Source: Propionibacteriaceae bacterium
GTDB lineage: Bacteria; Actinomycetota; Actinomycetes; Propionibacteriales; Propionibacteriaceae
Assembly: GCA_031285845.1 (NCBI GenBank)
Contig: JAITVK010000033.1
Span: forward strand, 89,935 to 153,934
Direction: 5' to 3'
DNA: 64,000 nucleotides
Shown: positions 8,026-16,258 of the stretch, piece after piece
Position numbering within the stretch: position 1 is the stretch's first letter
Layout of the letters: the number at the start of each line of letters is the position of its first letter
Translations under genes and position numbers: made by a program
The notes under the pieces: generated by a model
Told to the model about the DNA's origin: nothing
What the model saw: the letters and a program-made list of their open reading frames with translations, nothing else
The model's database searches: none

Positions 8026-8845
8026 CGGGCAGGATCACTTCCCCACGTGCGACGATGGTGGCCGGTCCGGTCAACACCGCTTGCCCGTCGTCGAACTCGA
8101 CTTTGAGCACTCCACCCGGGATCTGGACATGATAGACATCGCATTGCTCACCGTGAAGCCCCCGGTCGTCACAGCTGACCGCGACCACGCCGGTTCCGCA
8201 GGACATCGTCTCGCCAACCCCGCGTTCGTAGACTCGCATCTGCAACAACCCGTGATCCAACGGTACGACGAACTCGACATTGGCGCCTTGGGGAAACATC
8301 GCCGGATCGGCCGTGAACGGCGCAGACAGATCGATGGCCTCCAGTTGCGCGACTCGATCCAGGCGCACCACACAGTGCGGATTCCCCACGTCAACCCCAT
8401 GGGCGTCCCAGCGATGCCCGCCCTGTTCGACCCAAGTCATCACCGGGTTCCAAGTCGGTACGCCCATCCCAACCGAGATGCGCCCATCACGACGCAGGTA
8501 CGCTCGACGCAATCCGGCCCGCGTGGCGATGTCCACGCTGGTGCCCGCCGCCAGGCCCTCCTCGAACAGCCATTGGACGAACACACGCAAACCATTGCCG
8601 CACATCTGGGCGTAGCTGCCGTCAGCGTTGCGATAGTCCATGAACCACAAGCCGCCCGGGCCATTCCATTCAGTCATCTTGTCGGAGGACACGGCCCGCA
8701 GAAAACCGTCAGCCCCGATGCCGCGGCGGCGATCGCACAGGAACGCCACATCCTCGGCACTAGGGTTGAGCATGCCTGAACGGTCTTTGATCAGGACGAA
8801 GTCGTTCAGCGTCCCATGTCCTTTGGCGAATGACCAAGTGCGCAT
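8018..8845 (-). CDS. dapF: Diaminopimelate epimerase
   Basis: 275 residues. It interconverts LL- and meso-diaminopimelate for lysine and peptidoglycan synthesis. The two active-site cysteines are in MCGNGLR and SCGTG, with the expected NDF motif near the N-terminus (GTLNDFVLIKD) and GNPHCVV between. It lies 169 bases downstream of miaA and overlaps hflX by 8 bases, the standard actinobacterial order miaA-dapF-hflX. Confidence 0.96.
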   Translation of the reverse strand: MRTWSFAKGHGTLNDFVLIKDRSGMLNPSAEDVAFLCDRRRGIGADGFLRAVSSDKMTEWNGPGGLWFMDYRNADGSYAQMCGNGLRVFVQWLFEEGLAAGTSVDIATRAGLRRAYLRRDGRISVGMGVPTWNPVMTWVEQGGHRWDAHGVDVGNPHCVVRLDRVAQLEAIDLSAPFTADPAMFPQGANVEFVVPLDHGLLQMRVYERGVGETMSCGTGVVAVSCDDRGLHGEQCDVYHVQIPGGVLKVEFDDGQAVLTGPATIVARGEVILPDA

Positions 8846-9014
8846 GGACCCACACTTTCACACCAACCGGGAAACGCACAAGGGATCAGATATCTCGGAC
8901 CGCCTCGGGGGCTGTCCTCACCGCGACGCACGCCTCCAGGCCAGCTCTCAGCCGTCGCGCCGAGCCACCTCCATCTGACTTGGGTGGTGAAGTCGGAAAG
9001 TCCCAGGCCACCTG

Positions 9015-9935
9015 TCAGCCGTTGTCCCGGGTCACCATCGGGATCAACTGCTGCGCGTCGACTCCGACCGGGAACCAGGTCACCCGCTCGTCACGACGCC
9101 ACCATGACAACTGCTTGCGCGAGAACTGCCGGGTCTTGATGATGGTCGCCTGCTTGGCCTGCTCCATCGTGATGTCGTGATCCAATCCTTGGAGAATCTG
9201 GCGATAACCGATCGCACGCGACGCGGTCGGGGTGCTGGCCAAACCGCGTTCCGCCAACCCGCGCACCTCGTCGACGAATCCGGCCTGCCACATCCGCTCC
9301 ACCCGCTCGGCGATCCGACGATCCATGGCGTCACGCTCGATCTGGATCCCGATCTGAATGACTCCAGGCACGGCGTAGCGCCAAGTCGGCAGGGTCGAAT
9401 GGAAGCCGCCGGTCAGCTGAATCGATTCCAACGCGCGGATGATCCGCCGAGTGTTGCCTGGCTGGATCGCAGCGGCCACGGCTGGGTCTTTGGCCATCAA
9501 CCGTTCGTAGAGCACAGCCGTGCCCTGCTGGTCAGCCGCAGCCTCCAGGTCGGCGCGTACCTGCGGATCAGACGGCGGAAAGTCGAACTGATCGATGATG
9601 GCGTGCAGATACAGGGCTGATCCACCCACCACGATCGGCATGACTCCACGCTCGCGGCACCGCTCAATCGCCGCCCGGGCCAACACCTGAAATTGAGCCA
9701 CAGACGCAGCCTGATCGATCTCCATGATGTCGATCATGTGATGCGGGATTCCGCGACGCTCAGCCAAGGTCGGCTTGGCCGTGCCGATGTCCATCCCACG
9801 ATAGACCAGCATTGAGTCGGCGTTGACCACTTCGGTGGGAAGCCCGCCCCGCCCTAGTTCGACCGCCAAGTCGATCGCCAGTCCGGATTTGCCGGTCGCC
9901 GTCGCGCCGACCAGAACGATCACCGGTAATGTCAT
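9015..9935 (-). CDS. miaA: tRNA dimethylallyltransferase (MiaA)
   Basis: 306 residues from the ATG at 9935, which has GGGAGA 8 bases upstream and places the P-loop GATATGKS near residue 10; an upstream in-frame ATG would add 14 basic residues of doubtful value. The protein transfers dimethylallyl to A37 of tRNAs reading UNN codons. NADSMLVYRGMDIGTAKP and the SALYLHAIID region are typical. The 121-base gap to the divergent small gene at 10057 should hold both promoters. Confidence 0.95.
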   Translation of the reverse strand: MTLPVIVLVGATATGKSGLAIDLAVELGRGGLPTEVVNADSMLVYRGMDIGTAKPTLAERRGIPHHMIDIMEIDQAASVAQFQVLARAAIERCRERGVMPIVVGGSALYLHAIIDQFDFPPSDPQVRADLEAAADQQGTAVLYERLMAKDPAVAAAIQPGNTRRIIRALESIQLTGGFHSTLPTWRYAVPGVIQIGIQIERDAMDRRIAERVERMWQAGFVDEVRGLAERGLASTPTASRAIGYRQILQGLDHDITMEQAKQATIIKTRQFSRKQLSWWRRDERVTWFPVGVDAQQLIPMVTRDNG

Positions 9936-9981
9936 CCGGACATTCTCCCATGCGCGCCCGCGCCCCAGCCACATCATGGTG

Positions 9982-9987
9982 TACGAT
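9982..9987 (+). promoter_or_regulatory. Probable -10 box for the small gene at 10057
   Basis: TACGAT, followed by AAG, lies 70 bases before the ATG. The same TACGATAA sequence precedes the DksA-like gene on the other strand. No convincing -35 box is seen. Between it and the gene, GTGGG...CCCAC can form a small hairpin. Confidence 0.4.
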
Positions 9988-10056
9988 AAGTGCTGGCATC
10001 AAGCCATGGATCGTGGGCCAGTGATGACCCACCCGAGAGAAGGGAGGTGACGGACA

Positions 10057-10230
10057 ATGGGCATAGCTGATCAACTCAGCGGAGCGCTTTCCGGTCACGA
10101 AGACAAGATCAAGGAAGGCATCGACAAGGTAGGTGACTTCATCGACTCCAAGACGGGCGGCCAGTTCGCCGACAAGGTCGACCAAGTCCAGGACTTCCTG
10201 AAGGACAAGATCCCAGGCGATGACAACTGA
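10057..10230 (+). CDS. Small helical protein, MT0933-type antitoxin family
   Basis: 57 residues, highly charged, beginning MGIADQLSGAL and ending KIPGDDN. The pattern of a predicted amphipathic helix with EDKIKEGIDKVGDFIDSKTGG and DKVDQVQDFLKD resembles the mycobacterial MT0933 antitoxin-like family, which is named from weak toxin-antitoxin evidence. No toxin gene is beside it: its neighbours are miaA and marC on the opposite strand. A role as a small stress protein is equally possible. The ribosome site AAGGGAGGTGA is very strong, suggesting high expression. It is too short to be picked up by ordinary length filters. Confidence 0.75.
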   Translation: MGIADQLSGALSGHEDKIKEGIDKVGDFIDSKTGGQFADKVDQVQDFLKDKIPGDDN

Positions 10231-10275
10231 GATGACAGGTCTTCATGGGTGAGCGGAAACCGCCAGCCCATCGAG

Positions 10276-10299
10276 GGGTCGGTGCTACGGCGCCGGCCC
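10276..10299. terminator. Bidirectional terminator hairpin between convergent genes
   Basis: A 10-bp stem (GGGTCGGTGC / GCGCCGGCCC, with two G-U pairs) closes loop TACG, 46 bases after the small gene's stop. It is followed by TTCGTGTTTG on the plus strand and sits just before the marC stop on the other strand. Confidence 0.6.
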
Positions 10300-10309
10300 T
10301 TCGTGTTTG

Positions 10310-10915
10310 TCAGGCTCCGATGAATCCTCGGATGCCGTCAGCCATCATCTGAACCGCGATCGCCGCCAGCAAGACCCCGGCGATGCGCGTCAGCAGAATC
10401 GTGCCCGAATCACGCAAGAAGCGGTGGATGCCAGCCGCGAAGCGCAAGAACAGGAACACCGCCCCCATCGCCGCGACCAGGGAGGCCGCGACCACCAGGT
10501 AATCGATCCCATCGGCGTGTTGGACCGCGACCATCATCGCCACGATGCCGCCGGGGCCGGCCAACAGCGGGGTCCCCAACGGGACGATCGCCACATTGAT
10601 GGTCCGCGTCTTCGACTCGTCGACCTGATCATGTTCACCCATCAGCAGTTGTAAGGCGACGATCAGCAACAACAGCCCACCGGAGGTTTGCAGCGCGGCC
10701 ACCGAAATCGTCAGATAATCCAAAATGAACTGTCCGAAAGCCGCGAACACCGCGATGATCGCCAATGCCACCAACGAGGCTTTCAGAGCGGCCTGGTTGC
10801 GTTGGGTGGCAGTCATGGTTCGCGTCAGACCAATGAAAACCGGCAACAAACCTGGGGGGTCGAGGATGACCCACAGTGTGACGAACGTGGACAGAAACAG
10901 GAAGCCGTGACCCAT
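10310..10915 (-). CDS. MarC family (UPF0056) integral membrane protein
   Basis: 201 residues with about six hydrophobic segments and the family's characteristic DPPGLLPVFIGLTRTMT loop near residue 20 and PLGTPLLAGPGGIVAMMV in the middle. MarC proteins are inner-membrane proteins whose substrate is unknown; the old multiple-antibiotic-resistance link has not held up. It is a single gene, divergent from trmB and convergent with the small gene at 10057. Confidence 0.9.
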   Translation of the reverse strand: MGHGFLFLSTFVTLWVILDPPGLLPVFIGLTRTMTATQRNQAALKASLVALAIIAVFAAFGQFILDYLTISVAALQTSGGLLLLIVALQLLMGEHDQVDESKTRTINVAIVPLGTPLLAGPGGIVAMMVAVQHADGIDYLVVAASLVAAMGAVFLFLRFAAGIHRFLRDSGTILLTRIAGVLLAAIAVQMMADGIRGFIGA

Positions 10916-11090
10916 CCCTCCAGCCTACTGTCTGCCCCAACCCCGCCGCGATCGAGGCTGCACCAGATCGCCAACCTCCCGGCCATCGTCCGAGCTTCGG
11001 ACCGTCTGAGTCCGGTGAGATCGAGCCCAAAGCCCACCTCGCCCGGCGACCCGCGCATCCTGGTGAACCCCGATGTGGCAAGATTCCCCT

Positions 11091-11822
11091 GTGACGAAAC
11101 CCCAATCACCGTCTGAGACACCCCGACCGCGCCGGTCGGTCGTCAGCTACGTACGCCGCAGCCCGCGCATGACGACGTCTCAGCGGACGTGGCTAGAACG
11201 GTACGCCCCGCAGTGGGTGATCGACGTCGAGCACGAGGACTTGGCCACCTCAGTCGCCGAACAGCCCCAGCTCGATCTCGACGCGATTTTCGGACGCTCC
11301 GGCCCTGTGGTCGTTGAAATCGGTTCCGGTCACGGACAGACTCTGATCGCCGCCGCCGAGGCTAAACCAGACACCAACTTCATCGGTTTCGAAGTCTTCG
11401 AAGCGTCATTGGCGATCACTTTGGGGCAGATCGCCGAACACCACCGGACCAACATTCGCATGGTCAACGCCGACGCAGTCGGGGGGCTTCGTCACTTGTT
11501 CACCCAACACAGTGTGACGGAGTTGTGGATCTTCTTCCCCGACCCTTGGCCGAAGAAGCGGCACCACAAACGTCGCCTGATCGACCCCGAATTCGTCCAC
11601 TTGGCCGGCGACACTGTGGTCCTGGGAGGAACAGTGCGCCTAGCGACCGACTGGCCGTCGTATGCCGAAGCGATCCCCGAAGCCTTCGCGACGGACCCGC
11701 GTTTCCGCCTGGTCGACACGACCCGATTCGTGTCGCGGCCGATCACGAAGTTCGAGCGCCGTGGCCTGGAGGCTGGTCGCGTCATCCATGATTTCACCTA
11801 CCGTACGATCGCGGAGGGTTGA
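11091..11822 (+). CDS. trmB: tRNA (guanine-N7-)-methyltransferase
   Basis: 243 residues if the GTG at 11091 is the start; an ATG at 11073 would add six residues and neither has a ribosome site, so a leaderless transcript is possible. SAM-binding VVVEIGSGHGQT, the FFPDPWPKKRHHKRR signature and TDWPSYAE identify TrmB, which makes m7G46 in the tRNA variable loop. It heads an operon with truA (2-base gap) and a methyltransferase, all RNA-modification functions or likely so. Confidence 0.94.
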   Translation: MTKPQSPSETPRPRRSVVSYVRRSPRMTTSQRTWLERYAPQWVIDVEHEDLATSVAEQPQLDLDAIFGRSGPVVVEIGSGHGQTLIAAAEAKPDTNFIGFEVFEASLAITLGQIAEHHRTNIRMVNADAVGGLRHLFTQHSVTELWIFFPDPWPKKRHHKRRLIDPEFVHLAGDTVVLGGTVRLATDWPSYAEAIPEAFATDPRFRLVDTTRFVSRPITKFERRGLEAGRVIHDFTYRTIAEG

Positions 11823-11824
11823 CG

Positions 11825-12667
11825 ATGAGGATTCGGATCGATCTGGCCTATGCGGGGACCCACTTCTCCGGGTGGGCTCGCCAACCCGGATTGCGTACGG
11901 TCCAAGGCGTGGTGGAATCCACTATCGCCCAGGTGTTGCGCCTGGAGGAGCCGGTCTCGACAGTCTGCGCCGGGCGTACCGACGCCGGAGTCCACGCGCG
12001 CGGCCAAGTGGCACATCTGGACCTGCCTGACACGGTCTGGCAGTCCCGCTTCGGCCACATCCCCACCGACGAGGCGCTGTCGACTCGGCTGCCACGCGCG
12101 CTGCCCGACGACATCGCCGTCCACAAGATCCAGGCGTGTCCGGACAGTTTCGACGCCCGGTTCGCCGCCATCCAGCGCCGATACGTCTACCGCCTGTGGG
12201 ATCAGTGGACCGCCGTCGACCCTCTGACCGCCAACTTCATCGTGGCGTACCCTCATCGACTCGACGTCGACGCGATGGCGGCCGCAGCCGACCGCCTGCT
12301 CGGACTGCATGACTTCGCCGCTTTCTGTCGTCCCAAAGCGGGCGGCACAACCATTCGGCGGCTGCTGCGTCTCGAACCGCGCCGCCACGATGACCGCCGG
12401 ATCGAGATCACCGTCATGGCCGACGCGTTCTGCCACTCCATGGTGCGCTCGCTGGTCGGCGGGCTGGTCGACGTCGGACGGGGCCATCGTGACCCGTCGT
12501 GGCTCGTCAGCCAACTCGACGCCGATCATCGAGCCGGCGACATCGTGGTCATGCCCGCCCACGGTCTCACCTTGGAAGAAGTCACCTATCCCCCACCCGA
12601 CCAGTGGCCCGAGCGCGTCGCTTCGGCTCGCCATCGCCGCGATTGTGATTGTGGAGACCCACGATGA
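11825..12667 (+). CDS. truA: tRNA pseudouridine(38-40) synthase
   Basis: 280 residues. The catalytic Asp is in CAGRTDAGVHARGQVAH near residue 55, with the RRYVYRLW and FCHSMVRSLVG motifs following, as in TruA, which converts U38-40 of the anticodon stem-loop. The ATG at 11825 has GGAGGG 6 bases upstream; a TTG at 11819 is in frame but lies on the ribosome site. Its stop overlaps the next gene by ATGA. Confidence 0.96.
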   Translation: MRIRIDLAYAGTHFSGWARQPGLRTVQGVVESTIAQVLRLEEPVSTVCAGRTDAGVHARGQVAHLDLPDTVWQSRFGHIPTDEALSTRLPRALPDDIAVHKIQACPDSFDARFAAIQRRYVYRLWDQWTAVDPLTANFIVAYPHRLDVDAMAAAADRLLGLHDFAAFCRPKAGGTTIRRLLRLEPRRHDDRRIEITVMADAFCHSMVRSLVGGLVDVGRGHRDPSWLVSQLDADHRAGDIVVMPAHGLTLEEVTYPPPDQWPERVASARHRRDCDCGDPR

Positions 12668-13287
12668 GCCATTACTTCCACACACCCCAGGGCCAAGCGC
12701 CGCGTCATATCGTCGAAGCGACCATCTGGGGACGCGACTACCAGTTCGAATCGGCGACGGGAGTGTTCTCCGCCAATCGACTGGACGTGGGAACCTCGGT
12801 CCTGTTCCGCATCGCTGCCCCGCCACTCGACCGACCAGCCCGTTTCCTCGACCTCGGATGCGGTGTCGGCCCGATCGCCATGGCATTGGCCATCGAGTGT
12901 CCCCAAGCCAGGATCGACGCTGTCGACACCAATCATCGGGCCATCGAATTGACCGCGCGCAACGCTGAGCTGCTCCATGTCGCCGACCGGGTCCAGGTCC
13001 ACGACGAGGATCCACGTCTAACCGAACGCGCCTGGGCGCCGTCCGAAGGATTCGACGAGATCTGGTCCAACCCGCCGATTCGAATCGGCAAGCCAGCCCT
13101 GCATGACCTGCTCCACTCTTGGCTGCCCCTGCTCACCCCGGATGGGTCGGCCACATTTGTGGTCGGCAAAAACCTGGGGGCCGATTCACTGCACAGTTGG
13201 CTGGAGTCGAACGGTTGGGCAGTGGAGCGCCTCGGGTCATCCAGAGGTTTTCGCGTCTTGCGCGTACGCCGAACTGTGCTCGGCTGA
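12664..13287 (+). CDS. Class I SAM-dependent methyltransferase, RsmC-like
   Basis: 207 residues, starting in the ATGA overlap with truA. N-terminal HYFHTPQGQAPR and GVFSANRLDVGTSVL precede the SAM motif FLDLGCGVGPIAMALA; the substrate motif is NPPIR. This is the short actinobacterial form of the RsmC/RlmG group (16S or 23S guanine-N2 methylation), lacking the N-terminal duplicated domain of E. coli RsmC. The exact RNA substrate cannot be told from sequence. Confidence 0.88.
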   Translation: MSHYFHTPQGQAPRHIVEATIWGRDYQFESATGVFSANRLDVGTSVLFRIAAPPLDRPARFLDLGCGVGPIAMALAIECPQARIDAVDTNHRAIELTARNAELLHVADRVQVHDEDPRLTERAWAPSEGFDEIWSNPPIRIGKPALHDLLHSWLPLLTPDGSATFVVGKNLGADSLHSWLESNGWAVERLGSSRGFRVLRVRRTVLG

Positions 13288-13324
13288 CCCCCTGTGCCGA
13301 TCTGATGCCACGGTCGGGAAAAGT

Positions 13325-13361
13325 GATAATCTGACTGACATCTCATCGTCACATTTGTGAC
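13325..13361 (+). promoter_or_regulatory. Promoter and palindromic site for the LEA-like gene
   Basis: GATAAT at 13325-13330 is a good -10 box, placing the transcript start near 13337. Downstream, at 13348-13361, is the perfect palindrome GTCACATTTGTGAC (6-bp arms, 2-base centre), lying between the start of transcription and the ribosome site GGGAGA. It could be a repressor operator or an RNA hairpin in the leader. Confidence 0.5.
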
Positions 13362-13380
13362 TGAAGCGAAAGGGAGAACC

Positions 13381-13749
13381 ATGGCGTTCATGGATGATAT
13401 CAAAGCTAAGGCGTCCGACATGTTCGACGATGCCAAGGAAGCTTTTGGACAGGCTCAAGACAAGTTGGGTGACATGGTCGACAAGGCCCAAGACACCGTC
13501 ACCGACTGGGCAGGCAAGGCCCAAGACGCGGCTGGAGACTTGGTCGACAAGGCCAAGGACACCGCCGGTGACCTGGCGGGCAAAGCCCAAGGAGCGGTTG
13601 GTGATCTGACCGGCAAGGCTCAGGACGCCGCCGGTGGGGCCGCCGACCAGACCCACGACGCCGCCACTGCGATGGGCGGTCAAGCAGCCGACGCCGCCCA
13701 GGCCGTGGCTGATCAGGTCGGCGATGTGACGCCGCCTCCTGCGGCCTGA
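13381..13749 (+). CDS. LEA-like amphipathic repeat protein (MT0933/CsbD-like)
   Basis: 122 residues, Ala/Asp/Lys/Gly-rich, no signal peptide. From Lys35 the sequence is seven 11-residue units such as KAQDAAGDLVD, KAKDTAGDLAG and KAQGAVGDLTG, ending with an Ala-rich tail and PPPAA. An 11-residue amphipathic period is the hallmark of group 3 LEA and apolipoprotein-like helices, which are disordered in water and fold on drying or on membranes; similar small proteins are stress-induced in actinobacteria. The N-terminus MAFMDDIKAKASDMFDDAKE resembles that of the 57-residue protein at 10057. The ATG has GGGAGA 5 bases upstream. Confidence 0.75.
   Translation: MAFMDDIKAKASDMFDDAKEAFGQAQDKLGDMVDKAQDTVTDWAGKAQDAAGDLVDKAKDTAGDLAGKAQGAVGDLTGKAQDAAGGAADQTHDAATAMGGQAADAAQAVADQVGDVTPPPAA
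13483..13713 (+). repeat. Seven 33-bp tandem repeats inside the LEA-like gene
   Basis: Each 33-bp unit encodes 11 residues starting with Lys or Gln (AAGGCCCAAGAC-type start). The first four or five units are similar at DNA level (repeated GGCAAGGCYCARGACGCC), the last two only at protein level, suggesting growth by in-frame duplication. Confidence 0.8.
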
Positions 13750-14224
13750 CCGAGCGACCAGAACAGACCGACCACCTGGCTGACACGGACCGAGGCTGGT
13801 CAGCCCATGGCCAACATGATCCGGCGGGGATTGTGGTCTGACGACCACTTCCCCGCCGTCGATCCTTTGTGGCCCGATCTTCGGTCCACAACCCTTGGAG
13901 GGCCGTCAGCGCTCCCAACACCCGGTCGGCTTGCGCTCAAAACATCGCGACCGAGCCCCAGGCGGGATTTCGGGGTCTTGATGGAACCCCGACGAGATGG
14001 TGCCACCGCGATGATGCGCTGATAGTCTGGGTGTTGAGCCTCTTCGCTGAAGCTGACAGTGTCGAGGTGGCTGCGTGTGTCGGGCGGCATCCCTCAATCG
14101 GCCAGGTTCGATCCATCAAGCGTCGGCTTGGAGGCCTTGGCAGTCAGGCCTGAACCATCCTCGGGATCCGTCGTCGCCATCCCGCAGTGGGTTCATCGTA
14201 TCGGCGTACAACGAAAGGGGCATC
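13750..14224. other. 475-bp intergenic region before sod
   Basis: This stretch has no convincing gene on either strand. It holds a terminator-like hairpin at 13822-13858 and a second possible stem (CGGGGT...ACCCCG, near 13974-13989). The sod promoter should be in its right half, but no standard -35/-10 pair is clear. The length is unusual for this compact region and leaves room for a small RNA. Confidence 0.6.
13822..13858 (+). terminator. Long hairpin, likely terminator of the LEA-like gene
   Basis: Outer stem CGGCGGGG/CCCCGCCG and inner stem GTGGTC/GACCAC around loop TGAC, separated by a small TT/TT interruption with one bulged A. It lies 73 bases after the stop. The tail is TCGATCCTTT, only weakly T-rich, so termination efficiency is uncertain. 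Confidence 0.55.
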
Positions 14225-14842
14225 ATGCCTGTTTACACCCTGCCTGATCTTGACTATGACTACTCGGCTCTGGCGCCACACATCAGTGCCGAGATCATGG
14301 AATTGCACCATTCCAAACATCATCAGGCCTATGTCACCGGAGCGAACACCGCGTTGGAGAAGCTGGCCGAGGCGAGATCGTCCGGTGACTTCTCGATGGT
14401 CGCCAAACTGGAGAAGGACTTGGCCTTCAACCTCGGCGGTCACATCAACCACTCGGTGTTCTGGAAAAACATGTCTCCCGATGGCGGGGGGCGTCCCGAT
14501 GGCGCTCTGGCCGACGCGCTGACGCAGACCTTCCTCAGCTTCGATGCCTTCCAGACACAGTTCAACGAGGTCGCAGCCTCGATCCAGGGTTCTGGCTGGT
14601 CCATCCTGGCTTGGGACACCCTCGGTCAGCGCATGGGGATCTATCAGCTCTACGACCAGCAGGCCAACCTGCCGGCGGCTCAGATTCCGCTGCTGCAACT
14701 GGACATGTGGGAGCACGCCTTCTACCTGCAGTACCGCAACGTCAAAGCTGACTACATCAAGGCCTGGTGGAACGTGGTCAATTGGACCGACGTCGCCGCT
14801 CGTTTCGAGCGTGCGCGTACCGCCACCACCGGTCTGATCTGA
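14225..14842 (+). CDS. sodA: Superoxide dismutase (Mn/Fe type)
   Basis: 205 residues. Metal ligands are visible as His28 (MELHHSKHH), the second His of GGHINHS, and Asp and His of LDMWEHAFY. The QGSGWSILAWD segment is Mn-like, but the related propionibacterial enzyme is known to work with either Mn or Fe, so metal use cannot be decided here. No secretion signal, hence cytosolic. GAAAGGGG lies 4 bases before the ATG. A strong terminator follows. Confidence 0.95.
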   Translation: MPVYTLPDLDYDYSALAPHISAEIMELHHSKHHQAYVTGANTALEKLAEARSSGDFSMVAKLEKDLAFNLGGHINHSVFWKNMSPDGGGRPDGALADALTQTFLSFDAFQTQFNEVAASIQGSGWSILAWDTLGQRMGIYQLYDQQANLPAAQIPLLQLDMWEHAFYLQYRNVKADYIKAWWNVVNWTDVAARFERARTATTGLI

Positions 14843-14854
14843 TCAAACATCGCT

Positions 14855-14891
14855 CGACAGGGCTTGGGGCGCCACGCCTCGGGCCCTGTCG
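14855..14891. terminator. Terminator hairpin between sod and the mannonate dehydratase gene
   Basis: A perfect 9-bp stem (CGACAGGGC / GCCCTGTCG) encloses a 19-base loop that can form its own GGCG/CGCC stem. It lies 12 bases after the sod stop and 24 before the opposite gene's stop, so it may serve both convergent genes. The flanks are not T-rich. Confidence 0.6.
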
Positions 14892-14915
14892 TCATCGGTG
14901 GACACGATCGGGCGA

Positions 14916-16124
14916 TCACCAGTCGTGGACGGTGCCATCCGCGCGGCGAGCGACGGGCAGGTACTTCGGGCTGTACTCGAATCTGGCCGCGGCCGTCTCG
15001 TCGTACTCAATCCCCAGCCCTGGGGCCTCGCTCGGCGTCAGATAGCCGTCGGCGTACGTCGGACCACCGTGGAACACCTCACTCACGATCTGTGGATAGC
15101 CCATGAACTCTTGAATGCCGAAGTTGGCTATCGTCATGTCGAGGTGGACCGCGCCGGCCTGACCGATCGGTGAGATGTCCGATGGCCCGTGACTGCCCGA
15201 TCGGACCTGATAGAGCTCGGCGAAGTTGAAGACCTTGCGCAGATGGGTGATGCCGCCGGAATGTGTCACCGACAGACGGACGTAGTCGATCAACTGCTCG
15301 GCGATGAGCTGTTTGACGTCCCAGATCGAACTCAGCACTTCCCCGGTGGCGATTGGAGTGATGGTGTGCGACCTTATGAGCCGGAAGGACTCCTGATTGT
15401 CCGCCGGGGTTGGATCCTCCATCCAGAACAGGTGGAGATCCTCCACTGATCGACCGAAGCGGGCGGCCTCCAACGGCGTCAACCGATGGTGAATGTCATG
15501 CAGCAGCGCGACCTCGGAATCGAGGAAGTCACGAACCTGGCCAAGATAGTCCGGCGCGAATCTCAGGTACGCTTCGGTGTCCCAGTGCTGTTCCTCGGGC
15601 AGCGCGGCATTGGCGGGCTCGTAGTACTGACCATGCTTGACCCCATAGGTCCCTGCCACGCCGGGGACACCGGCTTGAGCCCGAATCGCGCGAAAACCAC
15701 GACCTCGAGCGGCGGCCACGTCCTCCAACAGTTCGGGCACGTCAGCCCCGGACGCATGAGTGTAGACCAGCACCGCTTGACGAGCGGCGCCCCCGAGCAG
15801 TTGATAGACCGGCATCTGGGCGACTTTGCCTTTGATGTCCCACAAGGCCAGATCGACGGCGGCGACCGCTGTCATCGTCATCGGACCACGACGCCAGTAG
15901 ACGCCTTTGAACAGATAGTTCCAGATGTCTTCGATCCGTGCCGGGTCGCGCCCGATGAGCAGAGGACAGACATGATCGCGCAAGTACGACGCGACCGCCA
16001 GCTCCCGACCGTTCAACGTGGCGTCCCCCCAACCGACCACACCATCGGCGGTGGTGATCTTCAGGGTGACGAAATTACGTGATGGGCAGGTGATCAGCAC
16101 ATCCGCCGCGACGATGGTATCCAC
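14916..16124 (-). CDS. Enolase-superfamily sugar acid dehydratase, D-mannonate dehydratase (ManD/RspA) type
   Basis: 402 residues. The metal ligands of the mandelate racemase subgroup are seen in [22 protein letters not shown] and ATGEVLSSI, and the ManD-type catalytic region in [24 protein letters not shown] and [13 protein letters not shown]. The family dehydrates D-mannonate (or D-gluconate with low activity) to 2-keto-3-deoxygluconate. No other uronate genes are nearby, so the substrate is open. The start is GTG at 16124, with GAGGAG 5-6 bases upstream. Confidence 0.88.
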   Translation of the reverse strand: MDTIVAADVLITCPSRNFVTLKITTADGVVGWGDATLNGRELAVASYLRDHVCPLLIGRDPARIEDIWNYLFKGVYWRRGPMTMTAVAAVDLALWDIKGKVAQMPVYQLLGGAARQAVLVYTHASGADVPELLEDVAAARGRGFRAIRAQAGVPGVAGTYGVKHGQYYEPANAALPEEQHWDTEAYLRFAPDYLGQVRDFLDSEVALLHDIHHRLTPLEAARFGRSVEDLHLFWMEDPTPADNQESFRLIRSHTITPIATGEVLSSIWDVKQLIAEQLIDYVRLSVTHSGGITHLRKVFNFAELYQVRSGSHGPSDISPIGQAGAVHLDMTIANFGIQEFMGYPQIVSEVFHGGPTYADGYLTPSEAPGLGIEYDETAAARFEYSPKYLPVARRADGTVHDW

Positions 16125-16258
16125 AATGACTCCTCGATGAACGCGTCGGCCACTTCACGCCAACAACTCCATTGACGTGCCAAGCCTAGTCCCCACCACC
16201 GTTACGACCAACGCCCGGACGCGGAAGTGAACCACGGAACCGATCGTCCGCGCCGCCA

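Noticed and set aside
11798..13015. 405-codon reading on the minus strand opposite truA and the methyltransferase gene
   Set aside because: truA and the RsmC-like gene are recognised in full on the plus strand and are coupled to trmB.
13800..14090. 96-codon minus-strand reading in the gap before sod
   Set aside because: No ribosome site, low-complexity Arg/Ser-rich composition, and it runs through the hairpin at 13822-13858.
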